From Armatimonadota bacterium (GTDB taxonomy: Bacteria; Vulcanimicrobiota; JACPDS01), in contig JACPDS010000015.1 in the NCBI GenBank assembly GCA_016183885.1, forward strand, positions 1-15,183: a stretch of 15,183 nucleotides of DNA. The letters run 5' to 3'. Position 1 is the first letter of the stretch, and every line of letters starts with the position of its first letter. Shown here in pieces: positions 6,906 through 14,567 of this stretch. Under the pieces are notes generated by a model. It was not told the DNA's origin, ran no database searches, and was given only the letters and a program-made list of their open reading frames with translations. The position numbers and the translations under genes were made by a program.

Positions 6906-8135
6906 ATGGCTAAGCATGATTTAGTAGTTGCTCTGGATATTGGCACAACAAAAACTTGTTGTTTAATCGGAGAAATCGATCCTGCGGGAAAAATAGAAAT
7001 TTTAGGAAGAGGAATAAGCCCTTCTCAAGGTTTAAAGAAAGGCATTGTAGTTAATATAGAAGAAGTAGTTCACTCTGTTGAAAAAGCGGTTTTAGAAGCG
7101 GAACGCATGGCAGGTTTTGATATTTGCTCGGTTTATATTACAGTAAACGGAGATTATATTACTTCATTAAATTATTCTAATCATCTAAAAATTGGAAATT
7201 CGGAGCGGGAGATTACTGAAGCAGACTTAAAAAAGATAATTGAACAAAGCAAAAAAAGTGAATTATTTCAAGGAAAAGAAATTCTGCATTTTATCCCTAA
7301 AAGTTTTTCAGTAGATGGACATAATGGGATTATTAATCCTGTTGGAATGCTTGGCAATAAATTAGAAATGGAAGCTCATATTGTTACAGCTTTAAATACC
7401 ATTTTACAGAATATTAAAAAATGTATTAAACTTACAGATTTAGAAATAGAAGATAAAGGAACGGTTCTTCATTCTTTAGCGAGTTCTACCGCTCTTTTAA
7501 CTAAAGAAGAAAAAGAATTAGGCAGTATTTTAATTGATCTAGGCGGCGGGATAACTAGTTTTGTTGTTTTTAAGCATAATTTTCTATCTCATAGCGGAAT
7601 ATTATCAATAGGCGGCAATCATATTACTTATGACCTTGCGATTGCATTGCGTCTTTCTATACAAGAAGCGGAAAGGATAAAGATTGCTTATGGAAGCGTT
7701 AATCCGGGTTTAATTGAAGACGAACAAATTGAAGTAAATTCCTTAGCCCAAAATAATAAAATTTTTATTTCTAAAAAATATTTAATGGAAATTATAGAAG
7801 CTCGAGTTGGAGAAATTTTTAGTTTAATTAATAATCAAATAGAAAATCTTAAAGAGAAAGGAATTTATCTGACTAATGTTGTTTTAAGCGGAGGAGGAGC
7901 GTTACTGCCGGGAATTTTACCATTTAGCCGGAATATTTTAAAACTTCCTGTTAGAATAGGGCTGCCTTCTCTTTTTACGGGACTGCCGGAAAGCTACCAC
8001 AGTCCTATTTATAATACTGTTATAGGTTTACTGCTTTATGCGGTATCTCAAAACAATCATAAAATTTATAAAAATAAATCTTATAATAATAATTATTTTA
8101 AAAAATTAATTAATTGGCTCCAAGAAATATTTTAA
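6906..8135 (+). CDS. ftsA: Cell division protein FtsA
   Basis: An actin-like ATPase of 409 residues that tethers FtsZ filaments to the membrane and recruits later divisome proteins. Seen: phosphate-1 loop DIGTTKT (11-17), phosphate-2 loop DLGGGIT (211-217), adenosine motif SGGGALLPG (338-346), and a C-terminal amphipathic helix YFKKLINWLQEIF (397-409) of the membrane-targeting type, joined by an Asn/Lys/Tyr-rich linker. Length is normal. SD AAAAGG (6893-6898), seven bases before ATG. ftsZ begins 33 bases downstream with a much stronger SD, consistent with the usual excess of FtsZ over FtsA. Confidence 0.97.
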   Translation: MAKHDLVVALDIGTTKTCCLIGEIDPAGKIEILGRGISPSQGLKKGIVVNIEEVVHSVEKAVLEAERMAGFDICSVYITVNGDYITSLNYSNHLKIGNSEREITEADLKKIIEQSKKSELFQGKEILHFIPKSFSVDGHNGIINPVGMLGNKLEMEAHIVTALNTILQNIKKCIKLTDLEIEDKGTVLHSLASSTALLTKEEKELGSILIDLGGGITSFVVFKHNFLSHSGILSIGGNHITYDLAIALRLSIQEAERIKIAYGSVNPGLIEDEQIEVNSLAQNNKIFISKKYLMEIIEARVGEIFSLINNQIENLKEKGIYLTNVVLSGGGALLPGILPFSRNILKLPVRIGLPSLFTGLPESYHSPIYNTVIGLLLYAVSQNNHKIYKNKSYNNNYFKKLINWLQEIF

Positions 8136-8168
8136 TCAAATAAAAATTAAATTAAGGAGGGCAAAATA

Positions 8169-9275
8169 ATGGAGAATGGGAAAAAGGAAAATTCAAAAAT
8201 TTCAGTTGCTAAATTAGAGGGAAAAACTAATTTAGAGCAGTTTGCTGGAATAAAAGTTATTGGAGTGGGAGGAGCAGGCTGCAATGCGGTTAGCCGGATG
8301 GTTCAAGTGGGCCTTAAAGGCGTAGAGTTTATTGCCATTAATACCGACGCTCAAGCTCTTTTTCTTTGCGATTCTGACAGCCGTATTCATATTGGAGGAA
8401 ATGTTACTAAAGGCTTGGGGGCAGGTTCTGATCCCGCTATCGGGAAAAAAGCTATAGAAGAAAATACTGAAGAAATTCTTTCCGCTTTAGATGGAGCGGA
8501 TATGGTTTTTATTACCGCTGGAATGGGAGGAGGCACCGGAACCGGCGCGGCGCCGGTTGTAGCGGAATTAGCTCGTCAGGTAGGGGCTTTAACTGTAGCC
8601 GTGATTACTAAACCATTTACTTTTGAAGGTAGAATGCGGCAAATTATGGCTGAAGGAGGAATTAGAGAATTAGAACAAAAAGTAGATACAATGATTACTA
8701 TTCCCAATGATCGTCTTTTACAGGTAGTAGATAAGAAAACTCCTTTAATTGAAGCTTTTAAAGTAGCTGATGATGTTTTACGTCAAGGAGTTCAGGGAAT
8801 CTCTGATTTAATTACTATTCCCGGCTTAATTAATTTAGATTTCGCCGATATTCAAACTGTTATGTCTAATGCTGGTTCGGCTTTGATGGGAATTGGCATA
8901 GGAAAAGGCGATAATCGAGCTGTAGAAGCCGCTCAAGCCGCTATTGCCAGTCCCCTTCTAGAAACTACCATTGATGGAGCTAGAGGGGTTTTATTTAATA
9001 TTACCGGCGGAACGGATTTAACTTTAATGGAAATTAATGAAGCGGCTGAGATAATTTCTCGGGCAGTTGATCCTGAGGCGAGGATAATATTTGGAGCAGT
9101 AATAGATGAACGTATGCAGGAAGAAATAAAAATTACTGTTCTAGCTACAGGATTTTTACCCGGCGGCAATGGCAAAGAACAACGTTCTTTTTTAAATATC
9201 AATCCGGAAACATTAGGGGTAAAACCAATTGTTCAAGAATTGGATATTCCGGCTTTCTTAAGAAAGAAAGGATAA
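8169..9275 (+). CDS. ftsZ: Cell division GTPase FtsZ
   Basis: The tubulin-like GTPase (368 residues) that forms the division ring. Seen: the N-terminal nucleotide fold [14 protein letters not shown], the tubulin signature GGGTGTG (120-126), the T7 synergy loop NLDFAD (222-227, Asp224 and Asp227 for GTP hydrolysis of the neighbouring subunit), and the C-terminal FtsA-binding peptide [10 protein letters not shown] (359-368). The linker between core and tail is short (about 25-30 residues). A polar 20-residue extension precedes the core. SD AAGGAGG (8154-8160), eight bases before ATG, is the strongest in the window. A perfect inverted repeat 20 bases after the stop may end the transcript. Confidence 0.98.
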   Translation: MENGKKENSKISVAKLEGKTNLEQFAGIKVIGVGGAGCNAVSRMVQVGLKGVEFIAINTDAQALFLCDSDSRIHIGGNVTKGLGAGSDPAIGKKAIEENTEEILSALDGADMVFITAGMGGGTGTGAAPVVAELARQVGALTVAVITKPFTFEGRMRQIMAEGGIRELEQKVDTMITIPNDRLLQVVDKKTPLIEAFKVADDVLRQGVQGISDLITIPGLINLDFADIQTVMSNAGSALMGIGIGKGDNRAVEAAQAAIASPLLETTIDGARGVLFNITGGTDLTLMEINEAAEIISRAVDPEARIIFGAVIDERMQEEIKITVLATGFLPGGNGKEQRSFLNINPETLGVKPIVQELDIPAFLRKKG

Positions 9276-9295
9276 AAAAAATATTTTAACAAAAA

Positions 9296-9366
9296 AAAAG
9301 GGGTCAGAGTCATTTTTATATCTATCTCTCAGCTTTATTTTAATAAAAATGACTCTGACCCCTTTT
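9296..9366. repeat. perfect 24-bp inverted repeat, likely non-autonomous mobile element or terminator
   Basis: Two identical 24-base arms in opposite orientation (9296-9319 and 9343-9366) are separated by 23 bases. Each arm, read inward, has four A, then GGGGTCAGAGTC, then ATTTTTAT. The outer ends are A-rich before and T-rich after the stem, so the transcript would form a strong hairpin followed by U residues, able to terminate transcription in either direction. From memory, GGGGTCAG-type termini recur across unrelated bacteria with REP-associated tyrosine (Y1) transposases; no transposase is present here. Structure certain, origin inferred. Confidence 0.8.
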
Positions 9367-9411
9367 CTATAAGAGGTTATTTTCAAAAAAATGGAGAAAT
9401 AATTAAAGAAA

Positions 9412-9432
9412 TAGCGATTAGTGAATAGTTAA
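9412..9432. repeat. degenerate heptamer tandem repeat
   Basis: TAGCGAT, TAGTGAA and TAGTTAA follow each other directly: three imperfect seven-base units sharing TAG. Short and decayed, so it may be chance. It lies in the same gene-free gap (9276-9494) as the large inverted repeat. Confidence 0.25.
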
Positions 9433-9494
9433 TTTATGCGAATAAATAAAAAATTATTTCTTAAGTCAGCCTGTCAAATTTTAATTTAATTATT

Positions 9495-9998
9495 ATGAAG
9501 TGTCCTTTTTGTCATTTTCGCGATACTAAAGTATTAGATTCTCGTATGAGCGAAGAAGGAGATTGTATGAAACGCCGCAGAAAATGTCCTCATTGCGGAA
9601 GGCGTTTCATCACTTATGAACGCTATGAAGCTATTCCTTTAATGGTAATTAAAAAAGACCTTCGCCGGGAAATTTTCGACCGCAAAAAAATTTTAAGCGG
9701 AATCATCAAAGCCTGCGAAAAAAGACCGATCAGTATGCATCAAATTGAACAGATTTCTTTGGATATAGAACAAAAAATTGCCAATAGCAACGAAAGAGAA
9801 ATTTCTTCAATGCAGATTGGAAGAATGGTTATGGATTATTTAAAAGAAATAGATGAGGTGGCTTATATTAGATTTGCTTCGGTTTATAAAGAATTTAAAG
9901 ATATTAGCAAATTTACCGAGGAATTAAAACATTTGAAAAATTTAAAAAATGACAAGAAAAAAGAGGTAATAGAGCAATCTCAGCTTCCTTTAGAATAA
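9495..9998 (+). CDS. nrdR: Transcriptional repressor NrdR
   Basis: An ATP/dATP-sensing repressor of ribonucleotide reductase genes, 167 residues. Seen: a zinc ribbon with CxxC pairs at Cys3/Cys6 and Cys31/Cys34, the block KRRRKCPHCGRRFITYERYE, then an ATP-cone domain at about 48-138 opening with VIKKDLRREIFDRKKI and including ACEKRPIS. A Lys-rich tail of about 25 residues follows and ends QSQLPLE, which resembles a sliding-clamp-binding peptide. No SD is visible before the ATG. No NrdR box (16-bp palindrome) and no nrd gene is visible in the window. The EndoQ gene begins three bases after its stop, so the two are coupled. Confidence 0.96.
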   Translation: MKCPFCHFRDTKVLDSRMSEEGDCMKRRRKCPHCGRRFITYERYEAIPLMVIKKDLRREIFDRKKILSGIIKACEKRPISMHQIEQISLDIEQKIANSNEREISSMQIGRMVMDYLKEIDEVAYIRFASVYKEFKDISKFTEELKHLKNLKNDKKKEVIEQSQLPLE

Positions 9999-10001
9999 AT
10001 T

Positions 10002-11222
10002 ATGAAAACTTATTTCGCTGATTTACATATTCATATTGGAAGGACTTCCGAAGGGAAAGCTGTAAAAATTACCGCTTCCCGCAATTTAACTTTTAAGAAT
10101 ATTATTAAAGAATCTCTAGAGCGCAAAGGAATTCAAATTATTGGAGTTGTAGATTGCGCCTCTCCCGGCGTTTTAAGAGATATAAAAACTTTAATTAACG
10201 AAAAAGAATTAATTGAGCATCCAGAAGGCGGTTTGGTTCATAAAGATAAAGTTAGTATTTTTTTAGCTTCGGAAATAGAAACTGCCGAAGAAAAAGGCGG
10301 TATTTCTCATCATTTATGTTTTTTCCCTTATTTAAAGCAAATCATTTCTTTTAGTAAAATTATGGCAGGTTATATCTCTAATATTGAGTTAAGTTCACAG
10401 CGGGCAATTTTACCTGCCGGCGAACTTTTAGCGGTAGTTAAATCTCAAGGCGGAATTTTAATTCCCGCTCATGCTTTTACGCCTCATAAGAGTTTGTATG
10501 GAAATGCCGCTTCCAGTTTAGGAGAACTTTTTAAAGATTTAAAAAGCGAAATTACCGCGCTGGAATTAGGATTAAGCGCCGATACTTATCTAGCCGATTA
10601 CCTAAGTGAATTAAGAGAAATTACTTTTCTAAGTAATTCCGATGCCCATTCTTTAGCAAAAATTGCCCGGGAATATAATTTAATAAAACTAGAAAAACCT
10701 ACTTTTAAAGAATTTGTTTTAGCTCTCCATCGTCAAGAAGGAAGAAAAATTTCCGCTAATTTTGGGTTAGATCCTAAATTAGGAAAATACCACCGCTCTT
10801 TTTGCGAAAGGTGCAATTTAATTATCAAAGACCCTCCTCCGGTAAAAATTTGTCCAAAATGCCACACTAATAATAAGTTTGTAAAAGGAGTATTGGATCG
10901 CATTATAGAAATTAGCGATCAAAAAGAATCTATTTCTCCTTTGCATCGTCCCCATTATCAATATCAAATTCCTTTAGAGTTTATCCCTGGAGCAGGTAAA
11001 GTTATTTTAAATCGTTTAATTAATTATTTTGGAGGAGAAATGGCTGTTTTACATAAAGCCGAAAGAGAAGAATTAACTAAAATAGCGGGATGGAAAATTG
11101 CCGAAATGTTAATTTTGGCGCGGGAAGGAAAATTAAAACTTTCTCCCGGCGGCGGCGGTCATTATGGTAAAGTTTCTGGAGTAAAAGAAGAAAATCAGCA
11201 ATTAAATTTTAATTTAGTTTAA
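10002..11222 (+). CDS. Endonuclease Q-like PHP-domain protein
   Basis: A 406-residue protein of the EndoQ type (TIGR00375-like), a nuclease that in archaea and some bacteria cuts DNA 5' of deaminated bases such as uracil and hypoxanthine. Seen: a PHP domain with DLHIH (7-11), GVVDCA (48-53), Glu91, SHH (102-104), PAHAF (155-159) and SNSDAHS (211-217) as metal ligands; a zinc-binding element with Cys268, Cys271, Cys284 and Cys287; and a C-terminal helix-hairpin-helix stretch (FIPGAGKVILNRLI and ELTKIAGWKIAEML). The last residues, QLNFNLV, resemble a beta-clamp-binding motif. It follows nrdR by three bases without an SD. Family call is strong; substrate preference is inferred. Confidence 0.88.
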   Translation: MKTYFADLHIHIGRTSEGKAVKITASRNLTFKNIIKESLERKGIQIIGVVDCASPGVLRDIKTLINEKELIEHPEGGLVHKDKVSIFLASEIETAEEKGGISHHLCFFPYLKQIISFSKIMAGYISNIELSSQRAILPAGELLAVVKSQGGILIPAHAFTPHKSLYGNAASSLGELFKDLKSEITALELGLSADTYLADYLSELREITFLSNSDAHSLAKIAREYNLIKLEKPTFKEFVLALHRQEGRKISANFGLDPKLGKYHRSFCERCNLIIKDPPPVKICPKCHTNNKFVKGVLDRIIEISDQKESISPLHRPHYQYQIPLEFIPGAGKVILNRLINYFGGEMAVLHKAEREELTKIAGWKIAEMLILAREGKLKLSPGGGGHYGKVSGVKEENQQLNFNLV

Positions 11223-11245
11223 GGAATGTGGAGGAAAATAAAAAT

Positions 11246-11294
11246 CGTTAAGAATTAAAAGCGCTTAAAAAGGCAAGTAAAATAATACTTAACG
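11246..11294 (+). promoter_or_regulatory. inverted repeat with a LacI-type half-palindrome before deoB
   Basis: CGTTAAG (11246-11252) and CTTAACG (11288-11294) are perfect inverted repeats 35 bases apart. Between them is an eight-base palindrome AAGCGCTT (11259-11266), the core form of LacI-family operators, though its flanks fit a cre or CytR site poorly. CATAAT (11300-11305) could be a -10 element for a nearly leaderless deoB transcript, but no good -35 is seen. An SD-like TGGAGGA (11229-11235) stands without a start codon. Regulation is speculative. Confidence 0.3.
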
Positions 11295-11309
11295 CATAAC
11301 ATAATAAGT

Positions 11310-12488
11310 ATGTTTATCAATCGCGTAATTTTAATAGTTTTAGATAGTGTTGGAATAGGAGAACTTCCCGACGCTAATCTTTATAATGATCAAGGTTCTG
11401 ATACTTTAGGCAACTTAGCTAAAGCTGCGGGCGGGTTAAATCTTCCCCATTTAAAAGAGTTAGGACTGGGAAATATTCATAAAATTTCAGGAGTAGAAGA
11501 AGTTATTTCTCCTTTAGCTTGTTATGGCAAAATGCAGGAAGCCTCTTGCGGGAAGGATACCGCCGCAGGTCATTGGGAAATTGCCGGCATAATTACTAAA
11601 AAACCTTTTCCCCTTTATCCTCAAGGATTTCCTGAAGATCTAATTATTAATTTTGAAAAAAAAATTGGTTTAAAAGTTTTAGGCAATATTCCTTCTTCAG
11701 GCACGAAAATTATTCAGGATTTAGGAGAGGAACATTTAAAAACAGGCTGTCCTATTGTTTATACTTCCGCAGATAGTGTTTTTCAAATAGCCGCTCATGA
11801 AGAAACTATTCCTCTAATTAAACTTTATGAAATTTGTGAAATTGCTAGAAATTTATTGATTGACGAACATGCTGTTTGCCGGGTAATTGCTCGACCTTTT
11901 TTAGGAAAAGGAAAAAATTTTTATAGAACCGCAAATCGCAAAGATTTCTCTCTGTCTCCTCCTTCTGATACTTTACTTGATTTAGCAAGTTCTCAAGGCA
12001 TGAAAGTTATAGGTGTGGGTAAAATTGAAGATATTTTCGCCGGACGCGGAATTACTAAATCATATCATACTAAAGCGAATTTAGAAACTTTAGAACAAAC
12101 TTTAAAACTTATTCGAGAAAAAGAAAAAGGAATTGTTTTTATTAATTTAGTTGATTTTGATATGCTTTACGGCCATAGAAACGATATTTTAGGCTATGCT
12201 AAATGTTTGGAAGAATTTGATAATTTTTTGCCAAAAGTTTTAGAAGCTTTAAAATTGGATGATCTTTTAATTATAACCGCCGACCATGGCTGCGATCCCA
12301 CTACTCTTAGCACAGATCATTCCAGAGAATATGTTCCTTTATTAGTATATGGAAAAGGAATTAAAACAGGAGTATATTTAGGAATCAGGGAGACTTTTGC
12401 CGATATAGCTTCGACTGTTTTAGAAGTTTTAAATTTAAAAGGAAGTTTGGGAGGAAAAAGCTTTCTAAAAGAAATCGAGGGAATTTAA
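11310..12488 (+). CDS. deoB: Phosphopentomutase
   Basis: Interconverts ribose 1-phosphate and ribose 5-phosphate, and the deoxyribose forms, in nucleoside catabolism and salvage. The 392-residue alkaline-phosphatase-superfamily protein keeps the metal and catalytic residues: Asp12 ([13 protein letters not shown]), phosphothreonine Thr84 ([10 protein letters not shown]), Asp284 and His289 (DFDMLYGHR), Asp325-His326 (TADHG) and His337 (STDHSRE). Length is that of the family. The ATG has no SD; a palindrome lies upstream. The next gene starts directly after its stop, and its product supplies the pentose 1-phosphate substrate, so the two form a functional pair. No deoC, the usual next step for deoxyribose 5-phosphate, is present here. 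Confidence 0.97.
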   Translation: MFINRVILIVLDSVGIGELPDANLYNDQGSDTLGNLAKAAGGLNLPHLKELGLGNIHKISGVEEVISPLACYGKMQEASCGKDTAAGHWEIAGIITKKPFPLYPQGFPEDLIINFEKKIGLKVLGNIPSSGTKIIQDLGEEHLKTGCPIVYTSADSVFQIAAHEETIPLIKLYEICEIARNLLIDEHAVCRVIARPFLGKGKNFYRTANRKDFSLSPPSDTLLDLASSQGMKVIGVGKIEDIFAGRGITKSYHTKANLETLEQTLKLIREKEKGIVFINLVDFDMLYGHRNDILGYAKCLEEFDNFLPKVLEALKLDDLLIITADHGCDPTTLSTDHSREYVPLLVYGKGIKTGVYLGIRETFADIASTVLEVLNLKGSLGGKSFLKEIEGI

Positions 12489-13307
12489 ATGCTCTTTGAT
12501 AAAATTAAAGAAGCCGCAAATTTTATTCAAAATAAATTTAAAATTAAACCTAAAATAGGTTTAATTTTAGGTTCGGGGTTAGGCGATTTAGCGGAAAGTA
12601 TTCAGGATAAAGTAGTTATCCCTTATAAAGAAATTCCTCATTTTCCTTCTTCCACTGTAAAAGGACATGCCGGTTTATTAGTTTTTGGGAATTTAGAAGA
12701 AAAATTAGTTTTAGTTTTTAATGGTCGAATTCATTATTATGAAGGTTATAGCATGGTTGATGCGACATTCCCGGTAAGATTAATTAAGGCTTTAGGCGCG
12801 GAATATTTTATTGTTACCAATTCTTGCGGAGGGATAAATCCTAAATTCTCGCCCGGAGATTTAATGTTAATTACGGATCATATTAATTTAATGGGCGATA
12901 ATCCATTAAGAGGAGCGCATGATTCAAATTTAGGGGAGCGTTTTCCCGATATGTCTTGCGCTTATTCTCCGGAATTAATTAAATTAGCCAAGGATGTTTC
13001 TAAAAAAGAGGGTATCTTGTTAAAAGAAGGAGTTTATGTTGGCGTTAGCGGCCCAAACTATGAAACTTTAGCCGAAATTAAATTTATCGAAAAAATTGGG
13101 GCTGATGCGGTAGGGATGTCTACAGTTCCAGAGGTTATTGTGGCTGCGCAGGCTAAATTAAAGACTTTAGGAATTTCCTGCATTACCGATGTAGTCTTTA
13201 ATTTTCATAAAAGCGGTATTTCTCATGAAGAAGTATTGGAAGTGGCTAAGCAAACTACTCCTAGATTTATTAAGTTGGTAAAAGCTCTAATCCGCTCCTT
13301 AAAATGA
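12489..13307 (+). CDS. punA: Purine nucleoside phosphorylase, trimeric type, with Asp at the specificity position
   Basis: Splits purine (deoxy)ribonucleosides with phosphate to free base and pentose 1-phosphate. A 272-residue PNP/MTAP-family protein with LGSGLG (27-32, phosphate), KGHAG (58-62), NSCGGIN (111-117), [13 protein letters not shown] (130-142), SGPNYET (187-193, Glu192) and [12 protein letters not shown] (204-215). The motif SCITDVV places Asp234 where 6-oxopurine-specific PNPs have Asn (ITN; human Asn243). Known work on human and Thermus enzymes links Asp here to acceptance of 6-aminopurine nucleosides, so adenosine use is plausible. SD GAGGG (12477-12481) lies inside the end of deoB, and the ATG follows the deoB stop directly. 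Its TGA overlaps the next ATG. Confidence 0.93.
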   Translation: MLFDKIKEAANFIQNKFKIKPKIGLILGSGLGDLAESIQDKVVIPYKEIPHFPSSTVKGHAGLLVFGNLEEKLVLVFNGRIHYYEGYSMVDATFPVRLIKALGAEYFIVTNSCGGINPKFSPGDLMLITDHINLMGDNPLRGAHDSNLGERFPDMSCAYSPELIKLAKDVSKKEGILLKEGVYVGVSGPNYETLAEIKFIEKIGADAVGMSTVPEVIVAAQAKLKTLGISCITDVVFNFHKSGISHEEVLEVAKQTTPRFIKLVKALIRSLK

Positions 13308-13519
13308 AAAAAATTTTAATTATTGCTTATGCCTTCCCTCCTTATCAAGGTATAGGCACTGAACGCACTTTAAAGTTTATTAAATATCTTCCTAAATTTA
13401 ATATTAGATTAACTGACGACAAAGACTATTTATATATTGGCATTACCAAAGAGGATTTCCCCAAAGTTTTAACTTTAAGAAAACAGGATTTAAAAAAAGT
13501 AAAAAAATTCTTCTTTTAA
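13304..13519 (+). CDS. GT4-type glycosyltransferase, N-terminal fragment (frameshifted)
   Basis: 71 residues starting [20 protein letters not shown], the typical first strand and loop of GT-B fold family 4 glycosyltransferases, followed by [12 protein letters not shown]. The frame ends at 13517-13519, and the rest of the same protein continues in the +1 frame from about 13503. The start overlaps the phosphorylase stop (ATGA), so translation is probably coupled. Rejoined, the two parts give about 420 residues, normal for the family. Either the gene is broken, or the extra A is a sequencing or assembly error at an A7 run, or the frame is corrected during expression. Confidence 0.75.
   Translation: MKKILIIAYAFPPYQGIGTERTLKFIKYLPKFNIRLTDDKDYLYIGITKEDFPKVLTLRKQDLKKVKKFFF
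13491..13519 (+). other. frameshift site in the glycosyltransferase gene
   Basis: Two runs of seven A (13492-13498 and 13501-13507) flank GT just before the stop of the upstream frame. Removing one A from the second run turns KKFFF-stop into [13 protein letters not shown] and joins the frame that runs on to 14567. The downstream frame has a TAA at 13500-13502, so the switch must lie between 13503 and 13519. Confidence 0.7.
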
Positions 13520-14567
13520 AAAATTTTCTTTTAAAAAATTTGGTCATAAAATCATCAGGAATTTTTTCCGCTTTTTTGATTTTATTTTTACTCCGGATGA
13601 AAAAACTTTATGGCTCCCAAGCGCGGTTTTGTCGGGATTAAAAATTATAAAGAAAGAAAAAGTTGATTTAATTTACTCTACAGGAGACCCATTTTCAGCG
13701 TTTTTTATTGGATATTTTTTAAAAAAAATCAGCCGTATTCCTTTGGTAATAGATTTTAGAGATGAATGGGTGGAAGGTTATTTGGGAAAGTATTACGCGA
13801 GTAAATATAAATGGCAGATAAAATTAGAAAGTTTGATGGAGAGAAAACTTATCGCTTATGCCGATAAAGTAATTTCCGTTACTCCGGCGATTATTGATAA
13901 TTTTAAAAAAAAATATCCTGAATATCTTGAAAAATTTATTTCTATCCCGAATGGATTTGATGAAGATGATTTTAAAGGTGATTTATCAAGCGATAATAAG
14001 GAATTCGTTATTTTACATAGCGGAAAAATTTATTCTCTGCGGCGGCCTGATTTTCTTATAAATATATTTAAGGAAATTGCCGAAGAAAACCATGAATTTA
14101 AAAAATGCGCTAAATTAATTTTTATCGGAGAGGTAGCTTTAGATTGTCAAAAAATAGTAAATAAAAATCAAAGTAAAAATATTATTTTTACAGGTTTTAT
14201 GCCGAAGGGCGAAGTAATTAAATCTTTGAAAAATTCGATTATATGTTTATTAATTCTGGATTTCGCCCAAGAAGCGCAAAGGGTTTATACCGCAAAAATT
14301 TTTGAATATCTAGGAGCAAATAAATTTATTTTAGCAATCGCGCCTAGAAACAGCCAGGCAGCTAAATTAATTTTTCAGGCTAATGCGGGGATTGTTGTGG
14401 AAAATAAAAGAGAGTTAAAGGGGATACTTTTAGATCTCTTTAATAAATGGAAATCAGGCAAGTTATACCTGCAGACAAATAAAAATTTTATAAATCAATT
14501 TACCCGGGAAAATTTAACTAAAAAATTAGCTTTAACTTTTAATGAGCTCCTCAAGAGGAATAATTGA
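13503..14567 (+). CDS. GT4-type glycosyltransferase, C-terminal part (frameshifted)
   Basis: Open from 13503 in the frame following the shift. Residues encoded before the TTG at 13629 ([20 protein letters not shown]) are genuine family sequence, so that TTG is not the true start. Seen: [32 protein letters not shown] and [13 protein letters not shown] from the N-terminal Rossmann domain; then [20 protein letters not shown] (sugar-nucleotide domain) and a [15 protein letters not shown] helix with the EX7E-like donor site. It probably transfers a sugar to a lipid-linked or surface polysaccharide on the cytoplasmic side of the membrane; donor and acceptor cannot be told. The following gene starts on its stop codon. 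Confidence 0.8.
   Translation, partial: KNSSFKKFSFKKFGHKIIRNFFRFFDFIFTPDEKTLWLPSAVLSGLKIIKKEKVDLIYSTGDPFSAFFIGYFLKKISRIPLVIDFRDEWVEGYLGKYYASKYKWQIKLESLMERKLIAYADKVISVTPAIIDNFKKKYPEYLEKFISIPNGFDEDDFKGDLSSDNKEFVILHSGKIYSLRRPDFLINIFKEIAEENHEFKKCAKLIFIGEVALDCQKIVNKNQSKNIIFTGFMPKGEVIKSLKNSIICLLILDFAQEAQRVYTAKIFEYLGANKFILAIAPRNSQAAKLIFQANAGIVVENKRELKGILLDLFNKWKSGKLYLQTNKNFINQFTRENLTKKLALTFNELLKRNN

Noticed and set aside
8933..9202. Minus-strand open frame of 89 codons
   Set aside because: Antisense to the conserved C-terminal half of ftsZ, with no family features.
11229..11235. SD-like TGGAGGA suggesting a small gene before deoB
   Set aside because: No start codon follows at usable spacing; the GTG just before it gives only seven codons.
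11223..11309. Purine-sensing riboswitch before deoB
   Set aside because: Only one seven-base helix and a 35-base interior are present, with no three-way junction or conserved purine riboswitch bases.
13629..13631. TTG as the start of a separate C-terminal glycosyltransferase
   Set aside because: At least 40 upstream in-frame codons encode conserved family sequence, and no SD precedes it.
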